The notes beneath the pieces were generated by a model. That model worked only from the letters and a program-made list of their open reading frames with translations. It was not told where the DNA came from and did not search any database. Of a DNA stretch of 64,000 nucleotides, positions 46,717 to 58,794 are shown piece after piece. The DNA is from Dryococelus australis (lineage: Eukaryota; Arthropoda; Insecta; Phasmatodea; Phasmatidae). The stretch spans positions 88,273,416 to 88,337,415 of the forward strand of contig CM057009.1 of NCBI GenBank assembly GCA_029891345.1, written 5' to 3'. The stretch's first letter is position 1. Every line of letters begins with the position of its first letter. The position numbers and the translations under genes are program-made.

Positions 46717-48101
46717 GAATACTGAAAATAATCAATTTTTTAAATATATTACAAATAGTGGATAACGTGAGCAAATATATATTTCAAGTTTTACAGCTCT
46801 AGTTTTTAGTTCCCAATTGCACTTGTTTTATTTCGCTGTTTCTACAATTATTAATCATCAATAAAATCACTAACAAATTATGTTACTATTCCAATTGTCA
46901 CAAAACTATGCTAACAAACTCTCAAGCTATGTTTTCAAACGAATGTAATCAAATTAGAGGCCAGACAAATATACACAGTTGATCGAAATAAATATTTTGT
47001 TGGAAGTCAGATTTTTTGACACAACGCAAATGTTTTGTTTATTTAAGCGTGTATTTGGTTGGATGATCGAAATTAATTTTGTGACTTTTCATTTTTGACC
47101 CTATACAAACAAATTTATTTTAATGGGTTTCAGCGCAGTTATAGAATCGTGATCGTGTTCCTTTTTCACTCCTTTCGAATAAGCGTCTGTTCCATATTTG
47201 AAACTTCGTGGTCTTGATATCAGAGGTATTCAGTAATTTACTGAACATGTCGTGGTGTTGCATCCCTAAATTTCAGGTAACATTCGCTGGGCTCTATTAA
47301 TCTCTAAAATCTCTTTTTATGATGCTTGGATGCTGTCCAAGTTAGGTGCAAAATTCGCACTGCGATGTGAATTAGGGCTTTTATATACAGGCAGGGTCCC
47401 TGTACATGTTGCCCGGGCGAGCTCGCTAGCTTCTAGTTCCCAATCAGCGAGCGTTCGTGTTTATTCACAGAATAATTTGTTAAGTGCGTTGTGTGGAGTT
47501 GAAGCAAGAAGAGTGGTATTTATTGATTACTGCTTGATGAAAAAGCACCAATCAGTTGCTCGCAGAGGCGTCCGGTATGATTTGATGCATTGCGTTTTTT
47601 TTATTTGGTGTTAATCAAAGTCAGAAAGGAAAGTACAAATTGAGTCGAATAACTGAACTATACCAGGAGGAAGGAAATTGAATTTTTTTTAACTCTGCTG
47701 TGTCTTATACCCTGTCATCCCACATGAAAATGTTATTTCAAGATTGGATAACCCTAGTAAATGCCACGTGAAACTGCAATAATAATAGGTTTCTATAACT
47801 GGTGAAATAAATTATTTGAGTTGTGACTGTTGGATTTTGCAGCGTCATTTTTGCGTTCTAAAACATCAAAACATATTACTGCTTCTTTTAAAGTAAAATT
47901 ACAACACACAAAATAAATTTTTCATTTTACTCAGATCAACACTTTTCTGAATATCGCAAAATGTTAAATTTTCTCACCTGGAGCTACTTCCCAAAAAGTC
48001 CGGAAAAAGAGGATCTTTGTACAGATAATTTATGCTTATAATGAATATTGTTAGAGTACAAAATTTGGTTGAATTTTGTTGAATTGTTTAATAGATATAA
48101 C
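46717..48101. other. No recognisable feature
   Basis: A TTTTATATACAGG with G+C-rich following sequence at 47380-47450 resembles a core promoter region but leads into no supported exon. Confidence 0.4.
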
Positions 48102-48493
48102 ATTCCCTGTAGCACGCCACATGTGGCCCATTGCTGGTTTACAGTCGGATGCCAAGCTGGCAAACAGTTGGCCAACAGCTAGCATACACCCGGCACCATT
48201 GTTGGTCCTGAAGTGGAACCACTTACTTAGCCATACTCTACCCATAACTGGCCCACGTGGGGTGAACGCAAATTGCCCAAGCATGGCCCATGTGCTTACA
48301 ACAGCAATGGCCCATCGATGTATAATTTCACAGCCATCAGATGGCTAACCACGCTTTGACCACATGTCTCACTGTATCTCTTAAAAATAATTATCTTGAC
48401 CACCAATTTCAGCTTTTCTTTGCTTTTAATGTCCTTTACTGCACTATTAAACATGTTATACAGCATGGAAATCTTATGCTTACCACTGAAGGA

Positions 48494-48560
48494 GAGGGGG
48501 CGTGAACCTACACTCTTTGCATTGACAGCCCAGGATGCTAACCATTACTCCACTGTAAAT
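48494..48560 (-). repeat. tRNA-like sequence inside the TGGC-rich element
   Basis: Minus strand: GTGGAGTAATGGTTAGCATC is close to the A region of tRNA-Asp/Glu, followed by CTGGGCTGTCAATGC and TGTAGGTTCACGCCCC (B box). Stem pairing is incomplete, so pseudogene. Confidence 0.6.
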
Positions 48561-49238
48561 TCCTAAAATTAGATGACTTAATTTAGAATGTATTCGAACT
48601 TGAATTATTAACAAACACCAATATAAATTACACCAGTTATTCCATAGCCTTAACATTTACCATGTGAACAAATAAGTTTTTAAAATGATGCAGTTAAAAA
48701 GTAATAATGTCGCTGAGAGAAATTTTCATACATGAATAGTGATATTAACCCAAAAACTGCCTTTAATGTAATCTTTCGCAGTATGCATGTCACTTGGATG
48801 CTATTAATCTGTTTTGAAATGCAGTCACCAGTTATGAATATTTTAGTAATACGAAACAACAAAAGCCACTCAATTTAAATTTTCTAAAGGTGGTTCACTA
48901 TTTTTTTTTCTAACTTCTCATTTTTATTATATGCGGTTATACATGGAAAACATTACATATGTCAAATTATTCAATACCAGTCACTGTATTTACAGCATTT
49001 TGCCATAGATATTTCCATCATTCTATGTTTTAATATATAATTATATTAGACACACGTTTATACATATACGTGTGTGTGTAGTTTGAAGAAGCTATCTGCG
49101 AAAAGTGGGAACCATAAAAATTCCCATAATAAGCCAAATTGCACCAGTAATGGTCCATCGATGCACCACTTCACAGCCATCAATGGCCTATAGATGGCTA
49201 CCCATACTTTAACCAGCAATAAGTATAGGTTATGTATG

Positions 49239-49770
49239 GCCATTGCTGGAATGCAGTTGGTAAACCATTTATGGGTCATTAATGGGCCACCTACTTTCAA
49301 CCATCAGTTTAATTTCCATCAAAATTCCATCACTAGGCCATAAATGGCATGCCAAGTGTCTTGATGCCAGCAGTTAACCTTAGCAGGGCCAGTTGTGTTG
49401 ACCCATAAGTTTTCTGGGCCAGCATTAATCCAGCAAAGCCATCAGTAAAACCATAGTCGGCCGACTGTCTCTTAAGTGCGCGAAAAACTATAGTGAATTG
49501 CCATCACTGGCCAAAAAATGGATAAGTTAAGTGCTACGAATGCTGGGATATATTTGGCAAGCCAGTTATGAGCCATTAATAGGTAACCTACTCTCAGACA
49601 TCAGTTTCATTTCCATCAACGTTCCATCAAGGGGCCATAAATGTCATGCCAAGTGTCCTGTTGCCAGCAGTCAGTCATAACAGGGCCATTAGTGTAAGCC
49701 CATAAGTATGCAGTGACGGCAGTCATCCAGCAGTGCCAGCAGTAAAACCTCAGACGGTCGACTGTGGCTT
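49239..49770. repeat. 297-bp imperfect tandem duplication
   Basis: CAGTTTMATTTCCATCAA...CCATAAATGNCATGCCAAGTG recurs from 49305 at 49602. Flanking text (CAGCAGT, GGGCCA, AACCWYAGWCGG) follows the same order in both. Roughly 80% alike by eye. Confidence 0.85.
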
Positions 49771-50039
49771 GCTACATGGGATATTAATCTACATTAACTC
49801 TTTGTTAACGCTATTTAAAAATTTTCCTGCCCCGCCTAAAACCTGTAAGTTTATATGCCCTATCGTCGCACTACTTGCATACAAAATGTATTGCGAATCT
49901 GTTGATTTGTCCGCGAGATGTCACAGACCTCCATATTTTTCATGTGACGGTCGTAATAAATGGCTAACAAAAAAGTTGTGTAATAGCACACTTGATAATT
50001 GCTATAGGCACTGCCAGGATATAAATTTTAATTGAAATG

Positions 50040-51110
50040 GTTGGGAGATATGACGTACTAAATCAAAATATTTTTGCTGCTGTTAGTTTGAAAATAAATG
50101 CTCAACCCCTTAAATGATGAAAATTTACATGGACTACAAAAGTATAGCTTATCTCATGAATTCAGTGGTAATTATAAAATTTGTTCCCGAAATAGGACAT
50201 GAGAGCACAATTTTGCGTCATGCTATCTTCTAAAATGTTGGAGATAAATAGTTTAGCATTTGCTTATTTCATGCTTGCATAAATCGGCCTAATGTCAGTA
50301 TACAATCTTAAGAATTTTTTCCTAGAAAATATAGTATACTAAGCTGAAATGCTTACATGGCCGCCATTTTGAAAAGTCTGACCTACTTTACGTGGAATAC
50401 CAGAGTACTACTTTTTAGTCAAATTTGTTAAGAATCATGATATTTTTTCCCGAGTTAGGACTTAAGATCTTAATTTTTTTCACGTGGAACTACCTTACGA
50501 AATGGAGAAAAAAAGTGACAATTTGTTGGTTTTTATTATATGCATATGTAGTAGATACTTTCAATTTACAAAATTTATTCGAAATTAGCAGAACGGTATT
50601 GTAGATACATCAAATAAACAAAAATATTTGTACGGCCGACATTTTGAAAATAATTGCCTCATCGATTTGATTTGCACATATTTACATTATCCACTATGGA
50701 ATTATTTACATGCCAAATTTAGCGATAATCGAATGATTAGTTTTCAAAATATAATGTAAAAGCTTTATTTTTTCATGTAGTTCTGTTTTCAAAAATGGCG
50801 TACCAGAAATAATATACATGTGTATATTCAATGCTTACATGCTGCACTCTCAACATACAAGATTTGTTTTAAATAGGTTAGATGGTTACCGAGATATGAT
50901 ATAATAATCTACATTTTTAATGGCCGTCATTTTAAAGAAAACGCTCGGCATGGACAAAAATTATAAAAGTCGAATTTCCTTGCTAAGTACTATATGTGTA
51001 CCAAATCTGGTAGAATTCAGTTAACGCATTCGAAATTGTTTAGGAGAGCCACACACTCGAACATACACAGACACACACGCCGACTCACAAACAGGACAGT
51101 GATTTCACAA
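50040..51110. repeat. About 280-bp imperfect tandem repeat
   Basis: GGCCGNCATTTTGAAAA-type text occurs at about 50360, 50635 and 50923. Each is embedded in similar A+T-rich context with CCGAGATATGAT or related strings. The array ends in TACCAAATCTGGTAGAATTC and ACACACGCCGAC, wording I associate with dispersed arthropod repeats. No reading frame. Confidence 0.55.
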
Positions 51111-51260
51111 GCCTTTCTTTCCTCCTCAAAGTAGTCTAGAAATGTAGGAACGTTACCATGTGTGCATGTCAAAGGACTTTACCATTTGTGCTCACTCACA
51201 ATTCGTATACACTGACGCGGGGATTTGGAAGTATTTCTGTTATTTCAATGGTAAGATATG

Positions 51261-51281
51261 AAAAAAAAAAAAAAAAAAAAA
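51261..51281. repeat. A-run, 21 bp
   Basis: Uninterrupted A. A similar A-run precedes the related X copy at 60353. Confidence 0.9.
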
Positions 51282-51379
51282 GTATGCATTGTTTGTGCGG
51301 CTTAAAAGGCTCAAATTTGTTTCGGTTTCGGAACACTAACTCTCAGAATAGACCCATACTACCAGAAAGCTATTAGGCG

Positions 51380-51860
51380 TAAATTAATAACTGTTTGGGT
51401 TTAGTGATTTCTGTTGAGTCTATAAATATAATTTTTACAGCAATTTTCAGGCTATTAAAAATTTCACAAAAAACTCTATTCAGTAATGTGGCCAGAGCAA
51501 ATATGCACAAAGTGATTTTTGTTTGAAATCGATATTTGAAAGGTAGCCGAGATAAGCCTAAAACCATTTGACATGTAAAACACTATCTTTTCACTTGGCG
51601 GGCCCTGCAATAGGCAGTCACGTAAGATAGGGATGGACCCTTGCGTTCAAGGTCAAGAAGCGAGGGAGCGATACGGGCGACACTAACACGCACTTCTAGC
51701 GCCTCATCGCTCCTACGCGCAAAGTGTGCAGTGTTTCCGTCGTGATGCTGTACTGTGCAAATTATATCTGCAACAGCGTGGTTTTATTACACGCTATTAA
51801 AGCCCACAGATTAAACTACGCCCGTATTTTTGTACTTCTGTCTTGCCGCAAGGAAACTGC
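51380..51860 (+). repeat. Family X repeat, copy X1 (empty site for A3)
   Basis: Aligns with 60418-61030: AAATTAATAACTGTTTG, CAATTTTCAGGCTA, ATGTGGCCAGAGCAAATATG and onward. Its 3' part (TCTAGCGCCTCATCGCTCCT, ACTGTGCAAATTATATCTGC, CACAGATTAAACTAC) matches 57775-58040 in reverse complement. It lacks the insertion present at 60494-60854. Ends near a donor-like GGTAAGC. Nature unknown. Confidence 0.7.
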
Positions 51861-51964
51861 ATAGGTAAGCTTTAAAAAATGCGGTAATTTAGTATTTTTG
51901 GGAATTTTTATCTCCAATAGCACACTTAATTAGACAAAAGTAAAATAATACGGGAATAGATAAT

Positions 51965-51982
51965 TTTTTTTTTTTTTTTTTT
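51965..51982. repeat. T-run, 18 bp
   Basis: Homopolymer of T. Confidence 0.9.
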
Positions 51983-52108
51983 GTCTTTTCTGACAAAAAT
52001 TCGTACTTGCAGAACATTTATTTAACGAGATACGTGCATTCGCGCTAACAACTATTTCACAAAAAACGCTGGGGTTCATTACACTCTTAAGCTTCAATAC
52101 GTTATGTA

Positions 52109-52502
52109 TAGGCTGTTCACGGTAAACTGAGCACTTTCGAGAGCCCTGCCAAAGATCTACTTGTATGTATGTACATTGCGTATCCTTGCACCATATGACC
52201 AAATAACACTGTCGGATTTCGTGGGCCTGACCATTAAAAGTAAGTATTTTACTTATTTGGTGAGTCTTACACTTGTTTCCATTAAACAAAAGCATAAAGT
52301 GAAATGAATCAGTTCAGTATTCCCAAATATTTACCTAACACTTTTAATTTGACGCTAAGACGTGGAACTACTTTCAATCCGTCGTTGCCAACTTCACTGA
52401 GCTCTTGCCGGTCAGTATTCCCCTCGAAATATACGCACGTAGGGACAGTGACATTTTTCAAAGGTTGATTTCAAAAGTGCTTACTTTATCGTGAACAGCC
52501 TA
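52109..52502 (-). mobile_element. Family B MITE, copy B3, with TA target duplication
   Basis: TAGGCTGTTCACGGTAAACT on the left and, read from the right, TAGGCTGTTCACGATAAAGT. TA flanks both ends. Interior as in B4 (ATGACCAAATAAC, GACGTGGAACTAC, GTCGTTGCCAACTTCACTG). Non-coding. A TA duplication and compact size suggest a Tc1/mariner-powered MITE. Confidence 0.88.
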
Positions 52503-55114
52503 TACACTTATATCTTTCTGTACATACATCTAAACGGTTCCATTGAAAATCAATCAATATTCAATACATTTATACGAAATTTAAATATCCCTGAGTTTGC
52601 TGTGCCTTCTAGTAGTTCAGATGCTCTCTTCCCACGGGTAGCTGAGAAAATTGACCTATTTCTTTATTACAAAAAGGAAAGAGAACCCTTCACACAAAAG
52701 GAAGGGGTTGACATCTATAACGCTATTCATTACGTCCCTTTCGTGATTTTCTTGCCATATTTGAAATAACTCAATAAAATCCTAACTACGTATCATATAC
52801 TATTCCTAATACATATATAATTATACGCTATTCAATACGAAAGAAAAAAAAGACAGACATTTTAAACATGTCTCTGTGACTATTATAACTGATATCCCTT
52901 TACTACAATAAAGCCATAACTCAAAATGACCTGAGACACTGGGTATTTGAGTCTTTGCAGACCTAGGAATCCATACCATATTTATGTAGGGATTTATAAA
53001 CAAATGTCCATGAAGTAGATACGTGACACTAACTATTAAAAATTTTTCGGTTAATGAGTAACACAACGATGGAATTAAACAATAGTGTGACAGTTGTTTT
53101 GAAAAACACGAACTTATGCGTAGATATGAAGGATTATTAGAACTGATTTCAGGCAGATTAAAAAAATTACCAAGCATTGGCATCAATTTATCATTACCTT
53201 TAACTGATCCAATTTTTTTATATTCATATATCGCTTACTTGAAACTTTACAAAACGTGATCGTTTAAATTGGAGGACAGCTGTTTTCTCAATAAAAACTT
53301 GCTGATCGTTATTACTGGTGTCGGTTTATCTTTTTTTCCTTACAATCCGCATAAATGGTACTAACAGCATGCAATAATCTTGTTTCGATTATTACGTTTT
53401 CCTTCTTTGTAAAATCAATAATATTTAATTATCTGCAGTAGCTTACCGTCTTCATACAGTACAAAATCTGTGCGTGCAGGTTCACCATGTTTTCATCGGC
53501 TCAAGCATTACAATTAGGTTTACTTTTGACATGTCATTTTGGCCTTTTTTTCGCTACAAAATTAACTCATCTCATTTCGAAGATAGCGGAATGCAATGTT
53601 AAACTTGGATGTAATATGTTAGTCTCAATGTTTGGTAATATTGATTAATACCAGGTTATTTTTATGAAAGCCTTTTTAATATGAAGATCGCAATGTATTC
53701 CTTACAGGATCCAAAGAAAGGACGCTTATGTGAACGAATACTGTTTTCAGCAGTCGAAATCTATCGATATCGCACGGATTGTTTCCACTGAGCAATCGAA
53801 AATATTTAACTACAAGTAAGAATTTACAGTATCAGAATGGTGGAAAACAATCTAACAGATAAGTTGTCCAAACATTAGGAGGGCACACGTGCCGGTCTTT
53901 CTTTATCTCGAACCCGTATTTTATTTCTGCTTTCCCTAGTGACTCTGTTGGATTTTCTCTTCACGATGTTTATTTGATGTATGGTATTTCGTGTCGCTTT
54001 CACTTTTTCTCTTTGGAACTTGCCATGTCCAAATACCCATGGAAGAAATGAAATGCCTCCATAGATTTGTTTCCGATATTTTTAGACTCAGTTTGCCTTT
54101 CTCCCTTATTATATCCTTTAATTATCTTTGAAATGTTATTGTGACGTTCTCCTTGCAAAATACGTCTTCTTGTAACGACGTATATAGTTCTTTGCTGCAT
54201 CTTAAACAGCTGAATTGTTTGTAAAAGACGGGTTAAACGCATAGCAAAGATTGTAAATCTTAATGAGATTTTTTCAATCCAGTTTATTGAAACGGTTTTA
54301 ACTGTTAGAAATTCAGATGGTTTAATATTTAAAAAAATTAGAGAATAACTGGTTTGAAGGTAAAGTTTTTGGAGTCTTGCTGTGTTGAACCCTCTACAGA
54401 AACTGTCATGATGCAATTCTGTCGTTTCTAAATAAAAATTATTAAATTATTAAGAGTTAATTATCATTTATTGATATCAATTTAACCCCTCAACGTAGAC
54501 GTAAAATTTAATTTCCGGTCTTGCAAAAGAAGAAATTTGTGGTGTGCATAATACTCACGAATTAATTTTACCAACTGACACTGTGTAACCATATTGTAGG
54601 CCTGATTGTTTCCTTATAGACAGAGAAACGCAACATTCGCTTTATTATTTAGGATCAGACTAAACTTCACAGTACTGTATATATCGGAGCCGGAGTCCTT
54701 TCTCCACCGGCAGGTGCACGGATGTGAAGCCACGCCCTTTCGAACTGAACTGCGCGGGATTGGGGCGCACAATTGTGAAGAGTTAGTTGAATTAGCGCAG
54801 TTTTACCCAGGGCGTGTCAGACAAAGTATGGTCCAATGACAAACGTATTTCAATGGTACACGTGTTTTAAGTTTAACGTGTCCTCGAGTAATAACGCGAA
54901 TTCGCAGGTCTCTATTTATTGAGCCATGGCACAAGAAGCAACCAGTTTTAAAATAGTTTGTTTGTCAGCAGCTCGCTGTAGCATTGCCCAGGGTATTGTG
55001 GCGACAGTAGCTGTGCTTGCTTCTGGCTTTGTACGGCAACGACCATGACTTTTACCTATTCTGAAACATGTCAGGTGTGAACCAGCATATTCGGAGTAGC
55101 ATGTCAAAAGTTAG
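52503..55114. other. No assigned gene
   Basis: Frames at 52491-52769 (+), 52821-53186 (-) and 54000-54416 (-) of 92-138 codons have no recognised motifs, and the latter two have strongly A+T-driven composition. 54690-54830 is a G+C-richer patch. Confidence 0.4.
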
Positions 55115-55116
55115 TA

Positions 55117-55542
55117 CTAACCATTCACGGTTACTTCGCACTTTTCTGAAGCCCTGCTGAAGTTCTACTTCCAGGATATCCCTCCGCCTCGTGCGAAACT
55201 AAGCTAAACTAAGTCTATCAATCAACACCAAAGGACGAAGTACCAAATTCGTGCGCACTCAGTTGTAATAATATTTTGCATAAGAACTATTTATTACTAG
55301 GCGCTACCAACACACATATTTTCTCACTATTTTTATAATATATCTATTATAAATTAAAAATTATAATTTATAAATAAAATATAGATAAAACTTCAATTTG
55401 CCGGGAAATAAGTTACTTAAGTTAACATAGGTATAACGCTTGCGATACATAGCATGTTTTGGAAAGCACCAAAAAAAGTCATATATGGGGTGATTTTTCA
55501 AAGGTTTGATTCAAAAAGTTTGACGAAATCGCGAATAGACTC
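55117..55542 (+). mobile_element. Family A MITE, copy A1
   Basis: CTAACCATTCACGGTTACTT and GCACTTTTCTGAAGCCCTGC at the left. TTTGATTCAAAAAGTTTGAC and GCGAATAGACTC at the right, the imperfect inverse of the left end. TA flanks both sides. 426 bp, versus 427 bp for A2. The internal order ATTCGTGCGCACTCAGTTG, TTACTAGGCGCT, TTATAAATT is shared by all copies. Non-coding. The intact CTAAACTAAGTCTA here is the empty site for the Harbinger element in A0. Confidence 0.88.
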
Positions 55543-56334
55543 TAGGGCCATTTTTTGTTTCTTTCGCGGTTCGCGCGGCTACGCGCCTCAGTACACACTT
55601 AAAAATTTACCTTATATTTGATGGGATTTTTTTATGGCAATTTACAAAAAATAAATAAAATACAGAAATTCTCAGTGTATCCTGTATTTTCGGGTTTCGG
55701 GGACGAACAATGCCGAGTACACACAAAGCTTTCTTCACCGCTGTAACCAGGGCGGAGTTCCAAAACGTTACTCCGCGAGAGAACTTTTCTCTTTGGCTGT
55801 CCCAAAACACTTGGAGTAACTTTTTTACTTTCTCTTGGCAGTGTCCCGAAACTGCAGAGTAATTACTTTGAGCATCATGCCAGGGTGAAACTTGTACACG
55901 CTCTACTTCAGCGAGCAACGAAGGGCAAACTGAAAATGGCGGGCAGTTTATTAGAACTAAACCAACTGAAAGGAAATGTGGATATTCTAGTTACAGACAC
56001 GCGCGGGAAAATTACAAATGACAAGTGATTAAATTCGTATTTTTATTTAAAAGTTCAATGGTTTAAATATTGCAAGTATGTGAACAAATTTTTTGGAAAA
56101 GGAAGAAATTGGGGAAGTGATACATATCTTTAGGAATTTACGTTGGTTTATTAAACGGTATATATTTATAAACAAATCATATTTACATCATGCTCGTTCA
56201 AAACCACGTTTAATCTTACTTTCCTCAGCTACTTGACTATACTCTTGGAGTAACGTTTTAGAGCGCCGCCCAGAAAAAAAAAACCTTTCTGCGGCAGATT
56301 TGATATCAAAGCCACTAATACATAAAGGCTGTTC
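55543..56334. other. No recognisable feature
   Basis: Spacer between A1 and B4. A CpG-richer patch at 55700-55920 contains short minus-strand frames without motifs. Confidence 0.45.
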
Positions 56335-56736
56335 ACGCTAAAATGAGCACTTTTAAAAGCCCTGCTTGTATGCACGATGTGTATTCTTCCGCCTTATGTA
56401 CAATAAACATTGCCATTGGCCTCATCACTTTATTCACACGTCGGTAAATTAAAACTGTGACATTATTAGAAAAGTAAATATTTTACAAATCTGCTAATTT
56501 CTGTACTTCGATGCATTAAAAGAAACAGAAAGGGACATAAATGATTTAAGTTACCACAAATTGTTACCTAACACTCTTTATCCGACGTGAAGATGTGGAA
56601 CTACTTTTCCTGTGTCGTTACCAACTTCACTGGGCGACTGTCACTCAGTTCACCCGTTAAAATATATGCAGGAAGGAGCAGTGACGTTTTTTTAAGGATT
56701 CATTTCAAAAGTGCTCTATTTATCGTGAACAGTCTT
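56335..56736 (-). mobile_element. Family B MITE, copy B4, with TA target duplication
   Basis: AAGGCTGTTCACGCTAAAAT left and AAGACTGTTCACGATAAATA read from the right, TA at both flanks. Interior matches B3 (CTAACACTCTTT, CGACGTGAAGATGTGGAACT, CGTTACCAACTTCACTGG). Confidence 0.88.
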
Positions 56737-57084
56737 TAATCCGTCAAACATCACAAGTAGCAATAAAAGTCTGGAACATTTAGCAACACTTACAATACAC
56801 AAACATAAAAAAAAGAAAACTGGAAAAATTCCTATGTAGCTAAATCAGAAATACCAAATTATACCTGCCGTAAGGTCACAGGCAAGCGTTTAAAGGCACA
56901 AAATATGTAATTTTCTTAATCGTGTTAACATCATACTCGAGTGTAAATGTTTATTTTTATTTTTTAAATTACTTTTTTTTATACATAGTGCAACACGCAC
57001 ATAGCACGAACTGAAAGATTTCTTTGCTGTCTCTTTTTAAAACCGGAAGTACACAAAACGAAATAACAAATTTAATGTAGAGGT

Positions 57085-57225
57085 TCCGTGAGTTCACGGA
57101 AATTTCTGTGAAATTTACGATAGGTCATTATTGAAAAGCAACGTGTCCGTCATTTTCGAAGAGTTTACGGAAACTTCTGGAGAAAATTTTCCCAGCACTG
57201 TTCCGTAAAATGATGAACATGTTTT
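57085..57225 (-). repeat. Family H repeat, copy 2
   Basis: Reverse complement of 25085-25180: TCATTTTACGGAACAGTGCT, GGGAAAATTTTCTCC, ACGGACACGTTGC. Palindromic ACGGAAA and TTTCCGT strings recur inside. Confidence 0.55.
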
Positions 57226-57258
57226 TTTTTTATATCATAAATAAATAATTTGGAGATA

Positions 57259-57685
57259 TAGTCTATTCGAGTTTCTTCACACTTTTTGAATCAAATCTAA
57301 AAAAAAAGAAACACCCCATGTATAACGCGTTTAGTTATTTCCTAAATATCCTATGTATCACAAGAGTTGCATACCTCTGTTAACATATAATTATCACGTT
57401 TTTTTTTCCTTAAATGGAAGTTTTATCTAGAGTTAAGTTATGAATTATAATATTTCATTTATAATAATATGAATAAAAAGTGACGAAATATGTGTGTTTG
57501 TAGCGCCTAGTAAGAAATAGTTCTCATGCAAAATATTATTACAATTGAGTGCGCACGAATTCGGTGCTTTGCCCATTGGTTTTATTTTATAGACTTAGGC
57601 TTAGTTTACTCAAGGCGGAGGAATATCCTGAAAGTAGAACTTTAGCAGGGCTTCAGATAAGTTCAAAGTAACCGTGAATGGATTA
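57259..57685 (-). mobile_element. Family A MITE, copy A2, inverted relative to A1
   Basis: TAGTCTATTCGAGTTTCTTC, ACACTTTTTGAATCAAATCT at the left, and GGGCTTCAGATAAGTTCAAA, GTAACCGTGAATGGATTA at the right. TA flanks both. 427 bp. Together with A1 it forms a 2.57-kb interval with 0.43-kb inverted ends. Confidence 0.88.
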
Positions 57686-57774
57686 TATGACGTTTTTCTA
57701 TGAAACGTAGAAATCAATTATTTAAGACCGTATGGTTTTGATTTTGTCATATTTAATGTACTCAGAAAGAAAAT

Positions 57775-58040
57775 AATAGTGAAAATGGTAGAAAAAATTT
57801 AATTTTAAGATATTTTCTGCGCAGTTTCCTAAAGCGGTGAAAGGAAAGTATGACTATATTGGAGTAGTTTAATCTGTGGGCAATCACCGCGTGTAATGAA
57901 CTGTTAAAGATATAATCTGCATAGTACAGCGCACCAGCAGAAACACTGCACACCTTGTGCGTAGTGGTGATGAGGTTCTAGGAGTGCATGTTATTGTCAC
58001 CCGTAACGCTCTCTTGCTTCTGTTCTTGGGTTGCATAAAA
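57775..58040 (-). repeat. Family X repeat, copy X2
   Basis: In reverse complement it matches 51650-51860: GAGCGTTACGGGTGACA, ACCTCATCACCACTACGCAC, GTACTATGCAGATTATATC, CCCACAGATTAAACTAC, GGAAACTGCGCAG. A 63-codon frame over it is not conserved in X1. Confidence 0.65.
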
Positions 58041-58373
58041 ACCGTCCGTGAACAAGTACTGCTAAGTTGTTAAATTTGTAAATATTTGTGTTATCGCGAT
58101 CATGGTATTCACGTTATTCCGAGGTCTGATTTCTTTCAGGTTTATTTTAATCATTGTCATACGTGGAGAACGTACCGTTTATCGATAGCCGTTTCTTTCC
58201 GCAGAGATACGTGATAATAGACGTGACATAGTAGCATGGACTGAAGATGATGTAGGCTGATCTCGCTGGCTGCTCACAACCAGCCTCCATGTCCCAACGT
58301 TGAACTGCTTTTCCGCCAACACGACTAGCAAAAACGACATAGATTGGATTTAAGGTTAGAATACTGTTTTGTA

Positions 58374-58788
58374 AAGCCTGTCCACGATCAATTGAGTACT
58401 TTTGAAATCAACCGTAGAAAAAAGTCCCTGCTCCTAACTACGCGTATTTTAATGGCGCACTTAGCGACATGCGCCCAGTAAAGTTGGTAACTATGGATGG
58501 GAAAGAAGTTCCATATCTTAACGTCGAATAAGATGTGTGATTTAATCATTGGTGATAATTTAAATTCTTTATTTCGCTTTCTTTTTTTTTTATGCCTGGG
58601 AGTGTAAAAATTACCAAATTTGTAACATATTTACTTTTCTAATGTTTCCACGGTGTCACCTGACTGACACATGAATAAAGTGATGAGGTCTATTGCAATG
58701 TTAATTTTACATAAGGCGGAATAATACACAGCGTGCCTACATATTCAGCATGGCTTTCAAAAGTGTTCATTTTACCGTGAACAGCCTA
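58374..58788 (+). mobile_element. Family B MITE, copy B5, with TA target duplication
   Basis: AAGCCTGTCCACGATCAATT left, TAGGCTGTTCACGGTAAAAT read from the right, TA at both flanks. Same orientation as B2 (CCCAGTAAAGTTGGTAACTA). It separates X2 from X4. Confidence 0.88.
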
Positions 58789-58794
58789 TATCCG

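Larger units (their letters stand above)
48102..49784. mobile_element. TIR element with TGGCCATT-rich arms, 1.7 kb
   Basis: The ends are inverted, ATTCCCTGTAGCACGCCACA at 48102 and ATATCCCATGTAGCAAGCCA read from 49784. Next to both ends lie arms crowded with TGGCC, GGCCATTA, ATGGCCCAT and CCAGCA strings (48115-48360 and 49140-49770). The centre is A+T-rich and contains a tRNA-like sequence. The right arm holds a 297-bp tandem duplication. No protein is encoded. The target duplication is unclear. Superfamily unknown. Confidence 0.7.

Noticed and set aside
52821-53186. 121-codon minus-strand frame
   Set aside because: Same compositional explanation.
54000-54416. 138-codon minus-strand frame
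   Set aside because: Amino-acid make-up is driven by A+T content (Ile, Lys, Phe, Asn); no recognised motif.
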